Assembly: GCA_963716925.1 (NCBI GenBank)
Contig: CAVQUX010000025.1
Coordinates: 682,001-746,000, forward strand
Source of the DNA: DAISKN01 sp963716925
GTDB taxonomy: Bacteria; Acidobacteriota; Vicinamibacteria; Marinacidobacterales; SMYC01
DNA length: 64,000 nucleotides
Direction of reading: 5' to 3'
The notes under the pieces were generated by a model. The model was not told where the DNA came from. It saw only the letters and a list, made by a program, of their open reading frames with translations, and searched no databases. Of this stretch, positions 34,148-43,120 are shown piece by piece. Numbering within the stretch: the first letter of the stretch is position 1; every line of letters starts with the position of its first letter. A program made the position numbers and the translations under genes.

Positions 34148-34719
34148 GCGCTCCGATGGATCGACGCCAGGCCCTCGAGCTCCTCGCTACGATTCCCTTT
34201 GCCTCGGTCTTCACGCTCGAGGGGGCCGAAGTCGCCCGCGCGCAGGAAGCGGTGCGCTCGGGCTTCGTGCCGCAGTTCTTCACCGACCATGAGTATCGGA
34301 CGGTGCGGGTCCTGGTGGATCGGATTCTTCCGCGAGACGACCGCTCGGGGAGCGCGACCGACGCGGGTGTGCCCGAGTTCATGGATTTCATGATGATCGA
34401 TCAGCCGGAGCGGCAGCTCGCGATGCGCGGGGGCCTGAGGTGGGTGGACCTGGAATGCGCGGAGCGTTTCGAAAAAACGTTCGTCGATTCGAGCGCGGAA
34501 CAGCAGGCCGCCCTTCTGGACCTCCTCGCCTGGCCCGATACCGCGCCCGAAGAGCTCTCGCACGGAGTCGCTTTCTTCACGGGATTCCGCGACCTCACCG
34601 CCACGGGATTCTTCACCAGCAAGATGGGGTTCGACGACCTCCGCTACATGGGAAACGAGTTCGTGACCGAGTGGAAGGGCTGCCCCGATGAAGCGCTGAG
34701 AAAGCTGGGGCTCGGATGA
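34144..34719 (+). CDS. Gluconate 2-dehydrogenase subunit 3 family protein (Tat)
   Basis: A 191-aa protein with a Tat-type start (MDRRQALELLATIPFASVF). The domain signature FFTDHEYRTVRVLVDRILPR, then DAGVPEFMDFMMIDQP, is that of the small subunit that accompanies GMC dehydrogenases (LacC/Gluconate_2-dh3). It is needed for export and maturation of the large subunit, as known for this family. GTG 34144 overlaps the GMC stop; ATG 34156 would lose the coupling. No cytochrome c subunit is next door, so the electron acceptor is unknown. Confidence 0.87.
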   Translation: MSAPMDRRQALELLATIPFASVFTLEGAEVARAQEAVRSGFVPQFFTDHEYRTVRVLVDRILPRDDRSGSATDAGVPEFMDFMMIDQPERQLAMRGGLRWVDLECAERFEKTFVDSSAEQQAALLDLLAWPDTAPEELSHGVAFFTGFRDLTATGFFTSKMGFDDLRYMGNEFVTEWKGCPDEALRKLGLG

Positions 34720-34755
34720 TCGGAGAGAGCGCTTTTTCATGAGCGCGTCCGGACG

Positions 34756-36003
34756 TTGAAGCTCGAGGTCACCTTCCAGACCGGCTGCGAGCTCCTGGAG
34801 ACAGTTCTCGACGGCGGCCTGCGGGCGCGGATCGTCGCGAGTCAGCGGCTGAAAACGCTTCGGGACGGATTCCGATCCCATACCCTGCCCGGGGTCTCTC
34901 TGCAACGGGTAGTCCACCGGCTGGACGCCCGGACGCGCGACGACGGCTTTCACGTGCTCAACGACTGGGACGGAAAAGCCGAACGGCTCAACGAAGACAC
35001 GATCCCGGTCGAGGTCGCGAGCTACGCCCTGGCGCATTGCGCCGCGGGTCCTTCCCAGAGGACCGTCCTCGCGATCCTGCTCGACTACTATTTCCTGTAC
35101 GTGCTGGCGCTTCTCGCGCTCCGGGCCTGGGACGAAGGCGACGCCAACGAGAACCTCGCGCGGGTCAGCCGTCTCCTCGGGGCTCTCCAGGGACCTTCGG
35201 GGAGCGGCCAGAGGTTCGTCGAAGACGCCGAGACCCTCATCCTCGTCGCGGTCTCCCACTTCGAGCCGGACATCGGCGCCTACGACCGGCTGCTCGCCAA
35301 GGTGAAGTCCCTGAACCAGGCCCACCGCACGAACCTCGCCCTGGCTCACTCCGCGATTCTCGCGAGCCACCTTCGGTTCGGCTTCGAGGCGACGTACGGG
35401 CGCGACGTCCTCGAGATGCGCAAGGACAACGCCCCGGACTATCCGTGGCTCCTCGCCGCGCTGGGGACGCTCATCGAAGTCTACGCCCGCCGGGTAGAGG
35501 AGGGCACCCAGGGTGCCGACCGGGACCGGATCGTGGAGGGACTTCTCAACGGGCTCACTCCGGACCCGAGGGCGTTCGTCGGCGAGCGGCCCGCTTTTCT
35601 CGCGGCGTTCGAAGACGAGGGCGCGCGGTTCCGCGCGCTCTTCCAGAGATACCGGACCGGGCTGCTCGAGGAGTTCGAGCGGCATCGTCCCTCGGACGAG
35701 GTCTACTCCCCCGTCGCCTTCTTCTTCAACTTCCCCCACAACCTCCTCAAGGGAATCGTCATCGACGCCCTGCTTCGGGGCGAGCCGTGGAAGCTTTCGT
35801 TGAACGATCTCCTCACCGGGATCCCCCGCGGCGGGGAGAGGAGCGAATCGAGAACGGCGCTCGCGAAGACGATGATGGGCTATGCGCGCGAGAGCCCCGA
35901 CCGGATCCGGGGGCGGCTTACGCCGGTCATCGTCTACGACGCCAGGGCGGGACGGCGGGCGTTCACGGAAACGATGCGGAGACTCGGCGAGCCGCCGTCG
36001 TGA
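34756..36003 (+). CDS. Hypothetical protein, helical, 415 aa
   Basis: I do not recognise this family. It starts at a TTG (34756) with MKLEVTFQTGCELLETVLDG and has no signal sequence. Features seen: a hydrophobic helical stretch RTVLAILLDYYFLYVLALLA at about residue 98, an acidic/helical middle (LILVAVSHFEPDIGAY), and a conserved-looking YSPVAFFFNFPHNLLKGIV near the C-terminus. The whole looks all-alpha. It is 36 bases downstream of the gluconate-dehydrogenase small subunit on the same strand and could be its operon mate. It is not truncated and its codon use matches neighbours. Confidence 0.6.
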   Translation: MKLEVTFQTGCELLETVLDGGLRARIVASQRLKTLRDGFRSHTLPGVSLQRVVHRLDARTRDDGFHVLNDWDGKAERLNEDTIPVEVASYALAHCAAGPSQRTVLAILLDYYFLYVLALLALRAWDEGDANENLARVSRLLGALQGPSGSGQRFVEDAETLILVAVSHFEPDIGAYDRLLAKVKSLNQAHRTNLALAHSAILASHLRFGFEATYGRDVLEMRKDNAPDYPWLLAALGTLIEVYARRVEEGTQGADRDRIVEGLLNGLTPDPRAFVGERPAFLAAFEDEGARFRALFQRYRTGLLEEFERHRPSDEVYSPVAFFFNFPHNLLKGIVIDALLRGEPWKLSLNDLLTGIPRGGERSESRTALAKTMMGYARESPDRIRGRLTPVIVYDARAGRRAFTETMRRLGEPPS

Positions 36004-36085
36004 TCTCCACCTCGGACTCGATCGGTTATATGATTGACCGGTCCGGGGAGGCTGCCTGAAAATCACTTAGGAGGGTGTAGTCGCC

Positions 36086-37447
36086 ATGTCAAGAAATCAC
36101 GGGCTCAGTCGCAGGGCGTTCCTGAGGAACGCGGGAATGACCGCCATCGCCGGCGCCGCGGGAGGAGCCATCTCACCGAAAATCGCGGGGGCCGCCACCG
36201 CAGCCGGTCGTGCGGCCGACGACGTGTTCGATTTCGACACCCCTTACAACCGCGTCGGCACCGACTGCATCAAATGGGACGACCAGATCGCGAAGTTCGG
36301 CAAGGAGAACGTTTCCGTCGGCATGGGCATCGCCGACATGGATTTCAAGGCGGCCCCCTGCATCGGCCGGGCGCTCGCGGAGCGCCTCCGGCACGAGAAC
36401 TGGGGGTACCTCAAGATGCCGTCGTGGTACGTCGACTCCATCGTCGCCTGGAACAAGAGGCGCTACGGCCTGGAGATCGACCCCGACAGCGTGGTCATCT
36501 CGACCGGAGTTCACCCCGCGCTGATCGCGGCCATCCAGACATTCTCCCCTCCCGGCAGCAAGGTCCTGCTCACCACCCCCAGCTACAACGGTTTCTACTC
36601 GGACCTCACGTTCTGCAAGGTGACCCCGGACGACAGTCCGATGAAGTTGGTCAACGGCAGGTACTCGATCGATTTCGACGACCTCGAACGGCGGATCAGC
36701 CACGACACGCATACCCTGATCCTGTGCAACCCCCAGAACCCTACGGGCAACTGCTGGTCCGCCGAGGAGCTGACGAGGCTGGGAGAGCTCTGCCTCGAAC
36801 GCCGGGTGATCCTGCTCGCCGACGAGATTCACTGCGACTTCGTGATGAAGGGGCAGAAGTACACACCGTTCGCGAGCCTCCCGAACAGGAAAATCGTCGA
36901 CAACAGCCTCACCTTCAAGGCCGCGAGCAAGACGTTCAGCCTCGCGGCGATGAAGAACGCCTGGTTCTTCTCGACCAACCCCGAGCTGCTCGAAAGAGTG
37001 AAGGTCAACCACCGGGCGGACATCAATACGCTCGGCGTGGTGGCGAACCACGCCGCACTCACCGAAGGGGAGCCCTGGCTGAATCAGTTGCTGCCCTATC
37101 TCGACGGCAATCACGATTTCGCCGAAGCTTACCTCCGCGAGAAAATTCCGCTGGTCAAGTACACCAAAGCCCAGGGGACCTACCTGGCGTGGCTCGACGT
37201 CGGCCAGGTCATCGACAGGATCGGAGCGGTGGAGAAGGCCGCCGAGGCCAGCAAGAAGTCGGAGAAGCCGGTGACTCCGGGGATGATCGCCCAGAAGTGG
37301 TTCGCCGAGCACGCGAAGGTGGTGATGACTCCCGGGGCCGAGTACGGGACCAGCGGAGAGCGCCACATGCGGATGAACCTCGCGACCTCCCGCAAGCTCA
37401 TCGCGCTGGCGCTGGACAACATGGCGAGCGCCCTGAGCAAGGTCTAG
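36086..37447 (+). CDS. Tat-exported PatB/MalY-like PLP aminotransferase or C-S lyase
   Basis: A 453-aa fold-type I PLP enzyme. Residues 1-40 are a Tat signal (LSRRAFLRNAGMTAIAGAAG). The catalytic domain shows GMGIADMDF, WGYLKMPSWYVDSIV, Asn215 in CNPQNPTGN, Asp246 in LLADEIHCD and the PLP Lys282 in AASKTFSLAAMKNAW. The MPSWY and DEIHCD motifs are those of PatB/MalY (cystathionine beta-lyase-like) proteins. The signal is unusual: PLP enzymes normally stay in the cytoplasm, and Tat export would allow folding with cofactor before transport. A strong AGGAGGG precedes the ATG. It is monocistronic as far as I can see. Confidence 0.88.
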   Translation: MSRNHGLSRRAFLRNAGMTAIAGAAGGAISPKIAGAATAAGRAADDVFDFDTPYNRVGTDCIKWDDQIAKFGKENVSVGMGIADMDFKAAPCIGRALAERLRHENWGYLKMPSWYVDSIVAWNKRRYGLEIDPDSVVISTGVHPALIAAIQTFSPPGSKVLLTTPSYNGFYSDLTFCKVTPDDSPMKLVNGRYSIDFDDLERRISHDTHTLILCNPQNPTGNCWSAEELTRLGELCLERRVILLADEIHCDFVMKGQKYTPFASLPNRKIVDNSLTFKAASKTFSLAAMKNAWFFSTNPELLERVKVNHRADINTLGVVANHAALTEGEPWLNQLLPYLDGNHDFAEAYLREKIPLVKYTKAQGTYLAWLDVGQVIDRIGAVEKAAEASKKSEKPVTPGMIAQKWFAEHAKVVMTPGAEYGTSGERHMRMNLATSRKLIALALDNMASALSKV

Positions 37448-37457
37448 GCGCTAGGGC

Positions 37458-37877
37458 TCACTCTCCCAGAATCTGAACCAGGAACTCCCGGGTCCGCGGG
37501 CGGGTGTCGAAGTCTACGAGAACGATCTGCTGCCAGGTGCCGAGAGTGAGGGCTCCCTCGCTCACCGGAACTACGAGGGAAGGACCGAGCATCGAGGCCC
37601 GGACGTGACTGTGGCCGTTGTCGTCGCCCCAGCGCTCGTGGTGCCGATACTCCATCTCGCGCGGATAGAGTCTTTCGAACGCCGCTTTCAGGTCATGGAC
37701 CAGGCCGGGCTCGAACTCGAGCGTGGTGAGGGCCGCGGTCGAGCCGGTCACGAAAACGGTGGCGATCCCGTTCGCGATCCCCGAGCCGCGGACCGCCTCG
37801 GCGACGCTCGTGGTGACGTCCACGATCTCCCCGTGGCCACGGGTCGCTGTCGAGCGCCGCACCAGTCGCGTCGTCAT
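37458..37877 (-). CDS. YjbQ family secondary thiamine-phosphate synthase (UPF0047)
   Basis: A 139-aa UPF0047/YjbQ protein. Conserved parts: FVTGSTAALTTLEFEPGL, ERWGDDNGHSHVRASMLGPS and the end GTWQQIVLVDFDTRPRTRE. The GDDNGHSH metal-binding cluster is complete. Some members have weak thiamine-phosphate synthase activity; the main role is not established. The start at 37877 was chosen because the frame remains open far upstream into the DinB gene on the same strand without family residues. Confidence 0.9.
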   Translation of the reverse strand: MTTRLVRRSTATRGHGEIVDVTTSVAEAVRGSGIANGIATVFVTGSTAALTTLEFEPGLVHDLKAAFERLYPREMEYRHHERWGDDNGHSHVRASMLGPSLVVPVSEGALTLGTWQQIVLVDFDTRPRTREFLVQILGE

Positions 37878-37918
37878 GGGTCCAGTACGGTGGAAGCCGC
37901 CCCCACGATCCGCGCTCT

Positions 37919-38419
37919 CTACTCCACGCGCTCCCGCACCCAGAACACGTAGTCCGTGGCCGCGGGCTCGCCCCCGAGCTCCCGCACCAGCGCCGCCGCC
38001 TGACCGCGGTGATACCAGGAATGCCCGAAGAGTTGCGTCACGATGTCTTCCACCCGGTTGCGGAACCGGTCTCCTTCGAGCGCGCGGTACTCGAACACCC
38101 GGGCGAGCTCGGTCTCGTCGAGACCGGCGAGGTAGTCGTCCCATTCCCGGTGCATATCGTCGAGTCGGGAAGCGAGATCGTCCAGGGTGACGTTCTCCGG
38201 AAAGAAGTCGGCACGGGTCGGCGCGCTCGCGCGAAAACCGAGACGATGGAGCCAGAGCTGCCTCGCAGCCACGAGATGACCGACCAGGGCCAACGCCTTG
38301 CGGAAGGAAGGGTGGGAGTGGCGCTCGGCGGCCACGGAGCCGAGAGACACGAGAGTCTTCTGGTGCGCGTCCTTTTCGTAGGCGAACCAGCGTCGATATC
38401 TGTCCGCGATCGTCGTCAT
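37919..38419 (-). CDS. DinB/YfiT-like four-helix metalloprotein
   Basis: A 166-aa DinB-fold protein. Histidine ligands are likely in LVGHLVAARQLWLHR and in the C-terminal FGHSWYHRGQAAAL. The final DYVFWVRE is also typical. Members include bacillithiol/mycothiol-dependent transferases; the function here is unknown. It lies upstream of YjbQ on the same strand with a 41-base gap. Confidence 0.85.
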   Translation of the reverse strand: MTTIADRYRRWFAYEKDAHQKTLVSLGSVAAERHSHPSFRKALALVGHLVAARQLWLHRLGFRASAPTRADFFPENVTLDDLASRLDDMHREWDDYLAGLDETELARVFEYRALEGDRFRNRVEDIVTQLFGHSWYHRGQAAALVRELGGEPAATDYVFWVRERVE

Positions 38420-38467
38420 AGGGGAACGCTAACCACCGCTCGGACCCCAGTCAAGCCCATCGGGCCA

Positions 38468-39301
38468 TCAGACCCCCGAAGCCCAGGACGCGACGTCGAG
38501 CGGCTGGTACTCGGTGAACCGTCCGGTGACTTCGAACCCGAGCCTCGAGTAGATGGGGAATCCTTCCTCGGAAGCCTGGAGCACGGCGGTGCCGAAGCCC
38601 GCATCGCGGGCATCGAGAAGCGGCCGTACCGTCATCGCGGTGCCGATCCCCTTCCCTCTGCGCGCGGTTCTGGTGGTGATGTTGTAGAGCCCGACGATGC
38701 CGCCACCGACGGTGAGCTCCGCCGTGGCCACCGGCTCGCCGCCCAGGTAGCCCAGGTAGAGCCAGAGGGGAGAGTCCGGACGAAGGAGAGCGGGGCCGGC
38801 GCACTGGTAGAAGCGCACGACGGTGGGATCCGGAGGCTCCGCGAGGGCGGCGAGCGCCCCGGCGAACTCCCGCACCTGCGCTTCAGTCCTCGCCCGCTCG
38901 ATGCGGAGCCCGCCCGGCGCGACGTCCACGGAAGCCAGGGACTGAAGTCCGCCGAGATCGGCCGCCATGCCCGGCTCGGTGCCCGCGGCGGCGAAGCCGT
39001 GCTCCACCAGCACCGACCCCAGGTCTCGAGGACGATCGGCCGGGCCGACCCACCAGGCGAAGGGACGGCGATTGGATCGGAAATGCCGCAGGACGGAGCG
39101 GATGCGTTCCCCGGAAGCTTCGCGGGAAAGACGGGCCCGGCAGACGACGTTGAAGGTATCCGTCGCGAACCCGGAGTCGACGACGACCAGCTCGTCGTCG
39201 AAGAAGACCTGCATCCCCCGGGTTCCCTCCTGGATCCAGCTCAAGTGGGTGACCTTGTTCGCCTCGTCGGCGGAATCGAGGGCGGCGCCCGTGAGACGCA
39301 T
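38468..39301 (-). CDS. GNAT family N-acetyltransferase
   Basis: A 277-aa protein with a C-terminal GNAT domain: strands VATAELTVGGGIVGLYNITT, the CoA loop ARRGKGIGTAM, then GFGTAVLQASEEGFPIYSRL and GF. The N-terminal half (residues 1-130) is a degenerate second GNAT-like unit. Its ATG at 39301 shares one base with the stop of the glycolipid-binding gene (TGATG), so they are coupled. Substrate unknown. Confidence 0.83.
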   Translation of the reverse strand: MRLTGAALDSADEANKVTHLSWIQEGTRGMQVFFDDELVVVDSGFATDTFNVVCRARLSREASGERIRSVLRHFRSNRRPFAWWVGPADRPRDLGSVLVEHGFAAAGTEPGMAADLGGLQSLASVDVAPGGLRIERARTEAQVREFAGALAALAEPPDPTVVRFYQCAGPALLRPDSPLWLYLGYLGGEPVATAELTVGGGIVGLYNITTRTARRGKGIGTAMTVRPLLDARDAGFGTAVLQASEEGFPIYSRLGFEVTGRFTEYQPLDVASWASGV

Positions 39302-39858
39302 CAGGGAGACTCCGCGGCTCGGGCGAACCCGGGATAGAGGGTGACGAAGCCCGACGAGCGCACCTCGAGCTCCGCCTCGAAGCCGCCTTCGCTCCGGTAG
39401 CGGTAGCGGGATGGCCCGATTCGCCGGTACTCCTGCTCGAGCGGCTTCAAGTCGAACGACGGGAAGCGGAGCCAGGCGGCGCGCACCGGAGATTCCTGAC
39501 CGACGTCGAGACCGAGGCGCCGGATCGGGAGCAGGTTCGTCGAAGGGCTGAAGTTGAGATCGAGGTCGACCGTCCCCTCGACTTCGGGGCAGGCGGCGCC
39601 GTTCACGGACCATCGTCCCGCTTCGGCGGTGATCTCGATCTCGACCGCCCGCTCCCCGAGCCAACCTCTCACCGTCGCCCGCGAAGTACGGAAGCGGCCA
39701 TCGGCGACCACGACGTAATCCAGGCGGCAAGGCGCTCCCTGGTGGCCGAAAACCGCGCTCCCCTCGAGGACCACCTCCAGGTCGCCGCGCAGGAGCCGGG
39801 CGGATTCGTGACCCGGCCGGTCGAGCCTTTCCCAGAGAATCGTTTCCTCGACAGCCAT
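39301..39858 (-). CDS. Putative glycolipid-binding domain protein
   Basis: A 185-aa protein of the Glycolipid_bind family. The opening ILWERLDRPGHESARLL, then CRLDYVVVADGRF and VNGAACPEVEGTVDLDLNFS (shown as CPEVEGTVDLDLNFSPSTN), with the end GFVTLYPGFAR, are its signature. The fold is a beta structure binding lipid-like ligands (SRPBCC-like logic); no enzyme activity is known to me. Divergent from the PadR gene. Confidence 0.78.
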   Translation of the reverse strand: MAVEETILWERLDRPGHESARLLRGDLEVVLEGSAVFGHQGAPCRLDYVVVADGRFRTSRATVRGWLGERAVEIEITAEAGRWSVNGAACPEVEGTVDLDLNFSPSTNLLPIRRLGLDVGQESPVRAAWLRFPSFDLKPLEQEYRRIGPSRYRYRSEGGFEAELEVRSSGFVTLYPGFARAAESP

Positions 39859-39903
39859 CGGCCTGCTCTCGTCTTTGCCGACTATAGCGCCTGCGGGTCG
39901 CGC

Positions 39904-39932
39904 TTGCGCACTGCTGTCAAAATGACTATATT
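39904..39932 (+). promoter_or_regulatory. Predicted promoter of the padR-permease operon
   Basis: TTGCGC (39904-39909), 17-base spacer, TATATT (39927-39932). The spacer contains GTCAAAATGAC, an imperfect dyad (GTCA/TGAC) placed where a repressor such as PadR would block RNA polymerase. The promoter is 62 bases upstream of the padR ATG. Confidence 0.5.
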
Positions 39933-39993
39933 GCTCGTCGATTGACCTGAGTGGGCGACAGGCCTGAACGCCCCGAAGCCGGAAGGAGTGCCG

Positions 39994-40341
39994 ATGTTCC
40001 GATCCCCGAAGAACCCGGGAGCGCCGATGAAACCCACGGTGCTCCTGGTGCTGATTGCGCTCGGCGAGCGGGAGCGTCACGGATACGGCCTGGTGAAGGC
40101 CATCGAGAGCCACGCCCCGGGAACTCGAATCGAGCCGGCGAACCTCTACCGGACGCTTCGCGCCATGAAGCAGGAGGGGCTCATCGCCGAATCCAGCCGG
40201 AGACCCGACCCGGAGCTCGACGACTCCCGGCGCCGGTACTTCCGGATCACCGAGAAGGGAGCCCGTCTCGCCCGCGCGGAAGCCGCGCGGCTTTCGAAGC
40301 TGGTGCGCGCCGCGAAGAAGCTCAGGCCTCTCGAGAGCTGA
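39994..40341 (+). CDS. PadR family transcriptional regulator
   Basis: About 115 aa. Winged helix with VLLVLIALGERERHGYGLVK, recognition region IEPANLYRTLRAMKQEGLI, and wing RRRYFRITEKGARLARAE. GGAAGGAG supports ATG 39994 (GTG 39988 also in frame). It ends 1 base before the ADOP permease ATG, so the two are coupled; it probably autoregulates through the promoter at 39904-39932. Confidence 0.9.
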   Translation: MFRSPKNPGAPMKPTVLLVLIALGERERHGYGLVKAIESHAPGTRIEPANLYRTLRAMKQEGLIAESSRRPDPELDDSRRRYFRITEKGARLARAEAARLSKLVRAAKKLRPLES

Positions 40342-40342
40342 C

Positions 40343-43084
40343 ATGAAGCCCCGAGTCCCGCTTTTCGAAACCGCCTACCGCTCTCTCCTGCTCCTGTTTC
40401 CCGCCGCGTTTCGGGAGGAGTACGGGGAGGACCTGTTGCAGCTCGTCCGGGATCGCCGCGCCGAGCTCGGCGCGAGTCCCCGCCGCGCCCGCGCGATGTT
40501 CTGGATCCGATGTTTCGCGGACGTGGTTCTGGAGGCGGCGGCGGAGAGGGCGCGGACCGCCGCCGAACGCAGGCGCCGCAAGGCGGGAAAGAGAGGAAGC
40601 GGAATGATCGACGCATTGCGAATGGACCTGCTCTACGCTCTGCGCACGCTGTCGCGGACGCCGGGATTCACCGCGATCACCATCGTGACCTTCGCTCTCG
40701 CCATCGGCGCCAATACCGCCATCTTCAGCGTGCTCCATGACGTTCTCCTGGAGCCGCTTCCTTTCGGCCATCCGGAGGAGCTCGTCGCCGTCTGGGAGAC
40801 GAATTCCCGGGAGGGTGTCGAAAAGAGCGATACGTCTGCCGGCCTGTTCCTCGACTGGCGAGAAAGGAACCGGAGCCTGAAGGACCTCACCGCCTGGACC
40901 TGGGACAGCGTGGTGCTCGAGACCGAATCCGAGACGACGGCGCTGAACGCGGTCCTGGTTTATCCCAACTTCCTTTCGGTTCTGGAGATCGACCCCCTCT
41001 TCGGGCGCGGGTTCGCCATGGAAGACGCGCCGCCGGCCGCGGCGCCGGGAGAAGGAAAGCCCGGAGCGGATCGAAAGCCACGGGGAGGGATGGGAAAAGT
41101 CGTCATCGTGAGTCATTCCCTCTGGCGCGATCGGCTGGGTGGCGACCCTTCGATCGTGGGCAGGACGCTTCGAATCGACGGCGAGGCCCATACCATCATC
41201 GCGGTCATGAGGCCGGAGGTGGCCGCCCCCGACACCTCGACCGATCTCTGGATCCCTTACGCGTTCCAGAGTCCGACCCGATGGGAAAGACACGTCCGCC
41301 GCTTCCTGGTTTACGGGCGGCTTCGCGAGGGAGCCTCGCTCGCGCGAGCGCAGGAGGACTTTTCTCGACTCGCCTCCGAGCTTCGATCGGGCGAGCTCAA
41401 GGACATCTACGAGCACTGGGACGCTCTCCTCGTGCCCCTGCGCGAGGAGATCGTGGGCGGCTCCCGCCCCACGCTTCTCATCGCCCTCGCCGCGGTGGCG
41501 GTGGTGCTCCTCATCGCCTGCGTGAACATCGCCAACATGCTCCTCGCGCGGAGCGCGGGAAGACGGCGCGAGATGGCGCTTCGCACGGCGATCGGCGCCA
41601 CCCGAGGTCGGGTCATCGGCTTGCTCCTGACCGAGAGTCTGGTCCTCGCAGCGGCCGGGGGCGCCCTGGGCCTCGTCGTCGCCCGCATGACCCATCAGGC
41701 GCTCCTTCGGTTCCAGCCCGGGATCCTTCCTCGAGCGGAGGAGCTGTCTCTCGACCAGTGGGCGCTCGGATTCGCCTTCGCCGTGACCGCTCTCTCCGGA
41801 GTGTTCTTCGGCCTCGCCCCCGCCCTCCAGACCCTCGGGCTCCACGTCCAGAAGTTCCTCCAGCAAGGCGGCGGACGAAACGCGACCGAGGGGCGGGCGT
41901 TCACCCGGACGCGGGCGGTGCTGGTCACGACCCAGCTCGCGATGGCGACGGTGCTTCTCTGCGGCGCGGGACTCCTGGTAAAGACTTTGAGGGAGCTCGA
42001 GAGGGTGGACCCCGGATTTCGGGCCGAGGACCGCCTGGCGCTCCGGATCTTTCTCGACACGCGGCGCTACGATTCCAACGAGGAGATCGCGGCGTACTAT
42101 CTCCGGTTGACGGAGCGGCTGTCTAAGCTTCCTCAGGTTCTGGCCGTCGGCGCTTCGACCGCTCTTCCCATGGACCCGCTCGGCATCCGCTACGACCTTC
42201 CCTTCAGGCTGGAGGACCAGAAGGAGCTCGCCGACAACGAGCTCCCTCAGGCGGACTTCCGCGTGGTGACCCCCGGCTACTTCGAAGCCCTCGGCGCCTC
42301 GCTCGTCGCCGGGAGGACGTTCGACCGCTTCGATCTCGCCGGCCGGCCGATGGTCGCGCTGGTGAACGAGACCATGGCCCGTCAGGTGTGGCCCGCCGGC
42401 GGCGCGCTCGGCCGGCGCTTCGAGACCCCTTCGACGGGCTGGCACTGGTTCGAGGTCGTCGGCGTCGTATCCGATACTCGCTCCCAGGGGCTTCGCAGCG
42501 AGCCGCGGCCGGAGATCTACGTGGCCCATGCCCAGGTGCCGCGCGCCAACATGACCTTCGTGGTGCGGGCGCGGGACGACGCATCCTCCCTCGCCCCGCT
42601 GCTCCGGCGGCAGGTGCTCGCGGAGGACCCCTCGCAGCCGACGCACAGCCTGGTGGCGATGACGGACCTCGTCGAAGACACCGTCAAGGCGGAAAGGTTC
42701 TACACCGCCGTTCTCTCTTCATTTTCCGCGCTCGCGCTCACCCTCGCCGCCTCCGGAGTCTTCGCAGTTCTCTCGTACTGGGTCGCGAGGCGCACGCACG
42801 AGATCGGGGTGCGCATGGCGCTCGGAGCCAGCCGAGCCGCAGTGATGCGCGAGGTGCTCTCGAAGGGTCTCGTGCTCGGTCTGGTGGGCGCGGGGCTCGG
42901 GCTTCTCGGGGCTCTCCTCACGACGAAGGTCGTCGAGAGCGTGCTGTTTCAGACGAGCGCGACCGACGGCGCGACCTTCGGAGGAGTGGCGCTGCTCCTT
43001 CTGGCGACGGCGCTCTCGGCCTGCGCCGTGCCCGCGCTCCGCGCGAGCCGAGTGGACCCGGTCGTGGCGCTCCGGGAGGAGTAG
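40343..43084 (+). CDS. ADOP-type ABC transporter permease (MacB/FtsX family)
   Basis: The longest of the four copies, 913 aa. It carries an extra N-terminal cytoplasmic region (FPAAFREEYGEDLLQLVRDR), typical of PadR-linked ADOPs. Permease halves follow: TAITIVTFALAIGANTAIFS; mid helices RPTLLIALAAVAVVLLIAC; second half with VFAVLSYWVARRTHEIGVRM; end RASRVDPVVALREE. No ATPase gene adjoins. Located directly after padR. Confidence 0.92.
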   Translation: MKPRVPLFETAYRSLLLLFPAAFREEYGEDLLQLVRDRRAELGASPRRARAMFWIRCFADVVLEAAAERARTAAERRRRKAGKRGSGMIDALRMDLLYALRTLSRTPGFTAITIVTFALAIGANTAIFSVLHDVLLEPLPFGHPEELVAVWETNSREGVEKSDTSAGLFLDWRERNRSLKDLTAWTWDSVVLETESETTALNAVLVYPNFLSVLEIDPLFGRGFAMEDAPPAAAPGEGKPGADRKPRGGMGKVVIVSHSLWRDRLGGDPSIVGRTLRIDGEAHTIIAVMRPEVAAPDTSTDLWIPYAFQSPTRWERHVRRFLVYGRLREGASLARAQEDFSRLASELRSGELKDIYEHWDALLVPLREEIVGGSRPTLLIALAAVAVVLLIACVNIANMLLARSAGRRREMALRTAIGATRGRVIGLLLTESLVLAAAGGALGLVVARMTHQALLRFQPGILPRAEELSLDQWALGFAFAVTALSGVFFGLAPALQTLGLHVQKFLQQGGGRNATEGRAFTRTRAVLVTTQLAMATVLLCGAGLLVKTLRELERVDPGFRAEDRLALRIFLDTRRYDSNEEIAAYYLRLTERLSKLPQVLAVGASTALPMDPLGIRYDLPFRLEDQKELADNELPQADFRVVTPGYFEALGASLVAGRTFDRFDLAGRPMVALVNETMARQVWPAGGALGRRFETPSTGWHWFEVVGVVSDTRSQGLRSEPRPEIYVAHAQVPRANMTFVVRARDDASSLAPLLRRQVLAEDPSQPTHSLVAMTDLVEDTVKAERFYTAVLSSFSALALTLAASGVFAVLSYWVARRTHEIGVRMALGASRAAVMREVLSKGLVLGLVGAGLGLLGALLTTKVVESVLFQTSATDGATFGGVALLLLATALSACAVPALRASRVDPVVALREE

Positions 43085-43120
43085 TCGTCCAGGGCTGCCT
43101 GGCGTACCCGCAGAGCTCGT

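Noticed and set aside
36001..36085. Promoter TTGACC-N17-TGAAAA before the Tat aminotransferase
   Set aside because: The -35 is good but the -10 hexamer is poor, so I did not annotate it.
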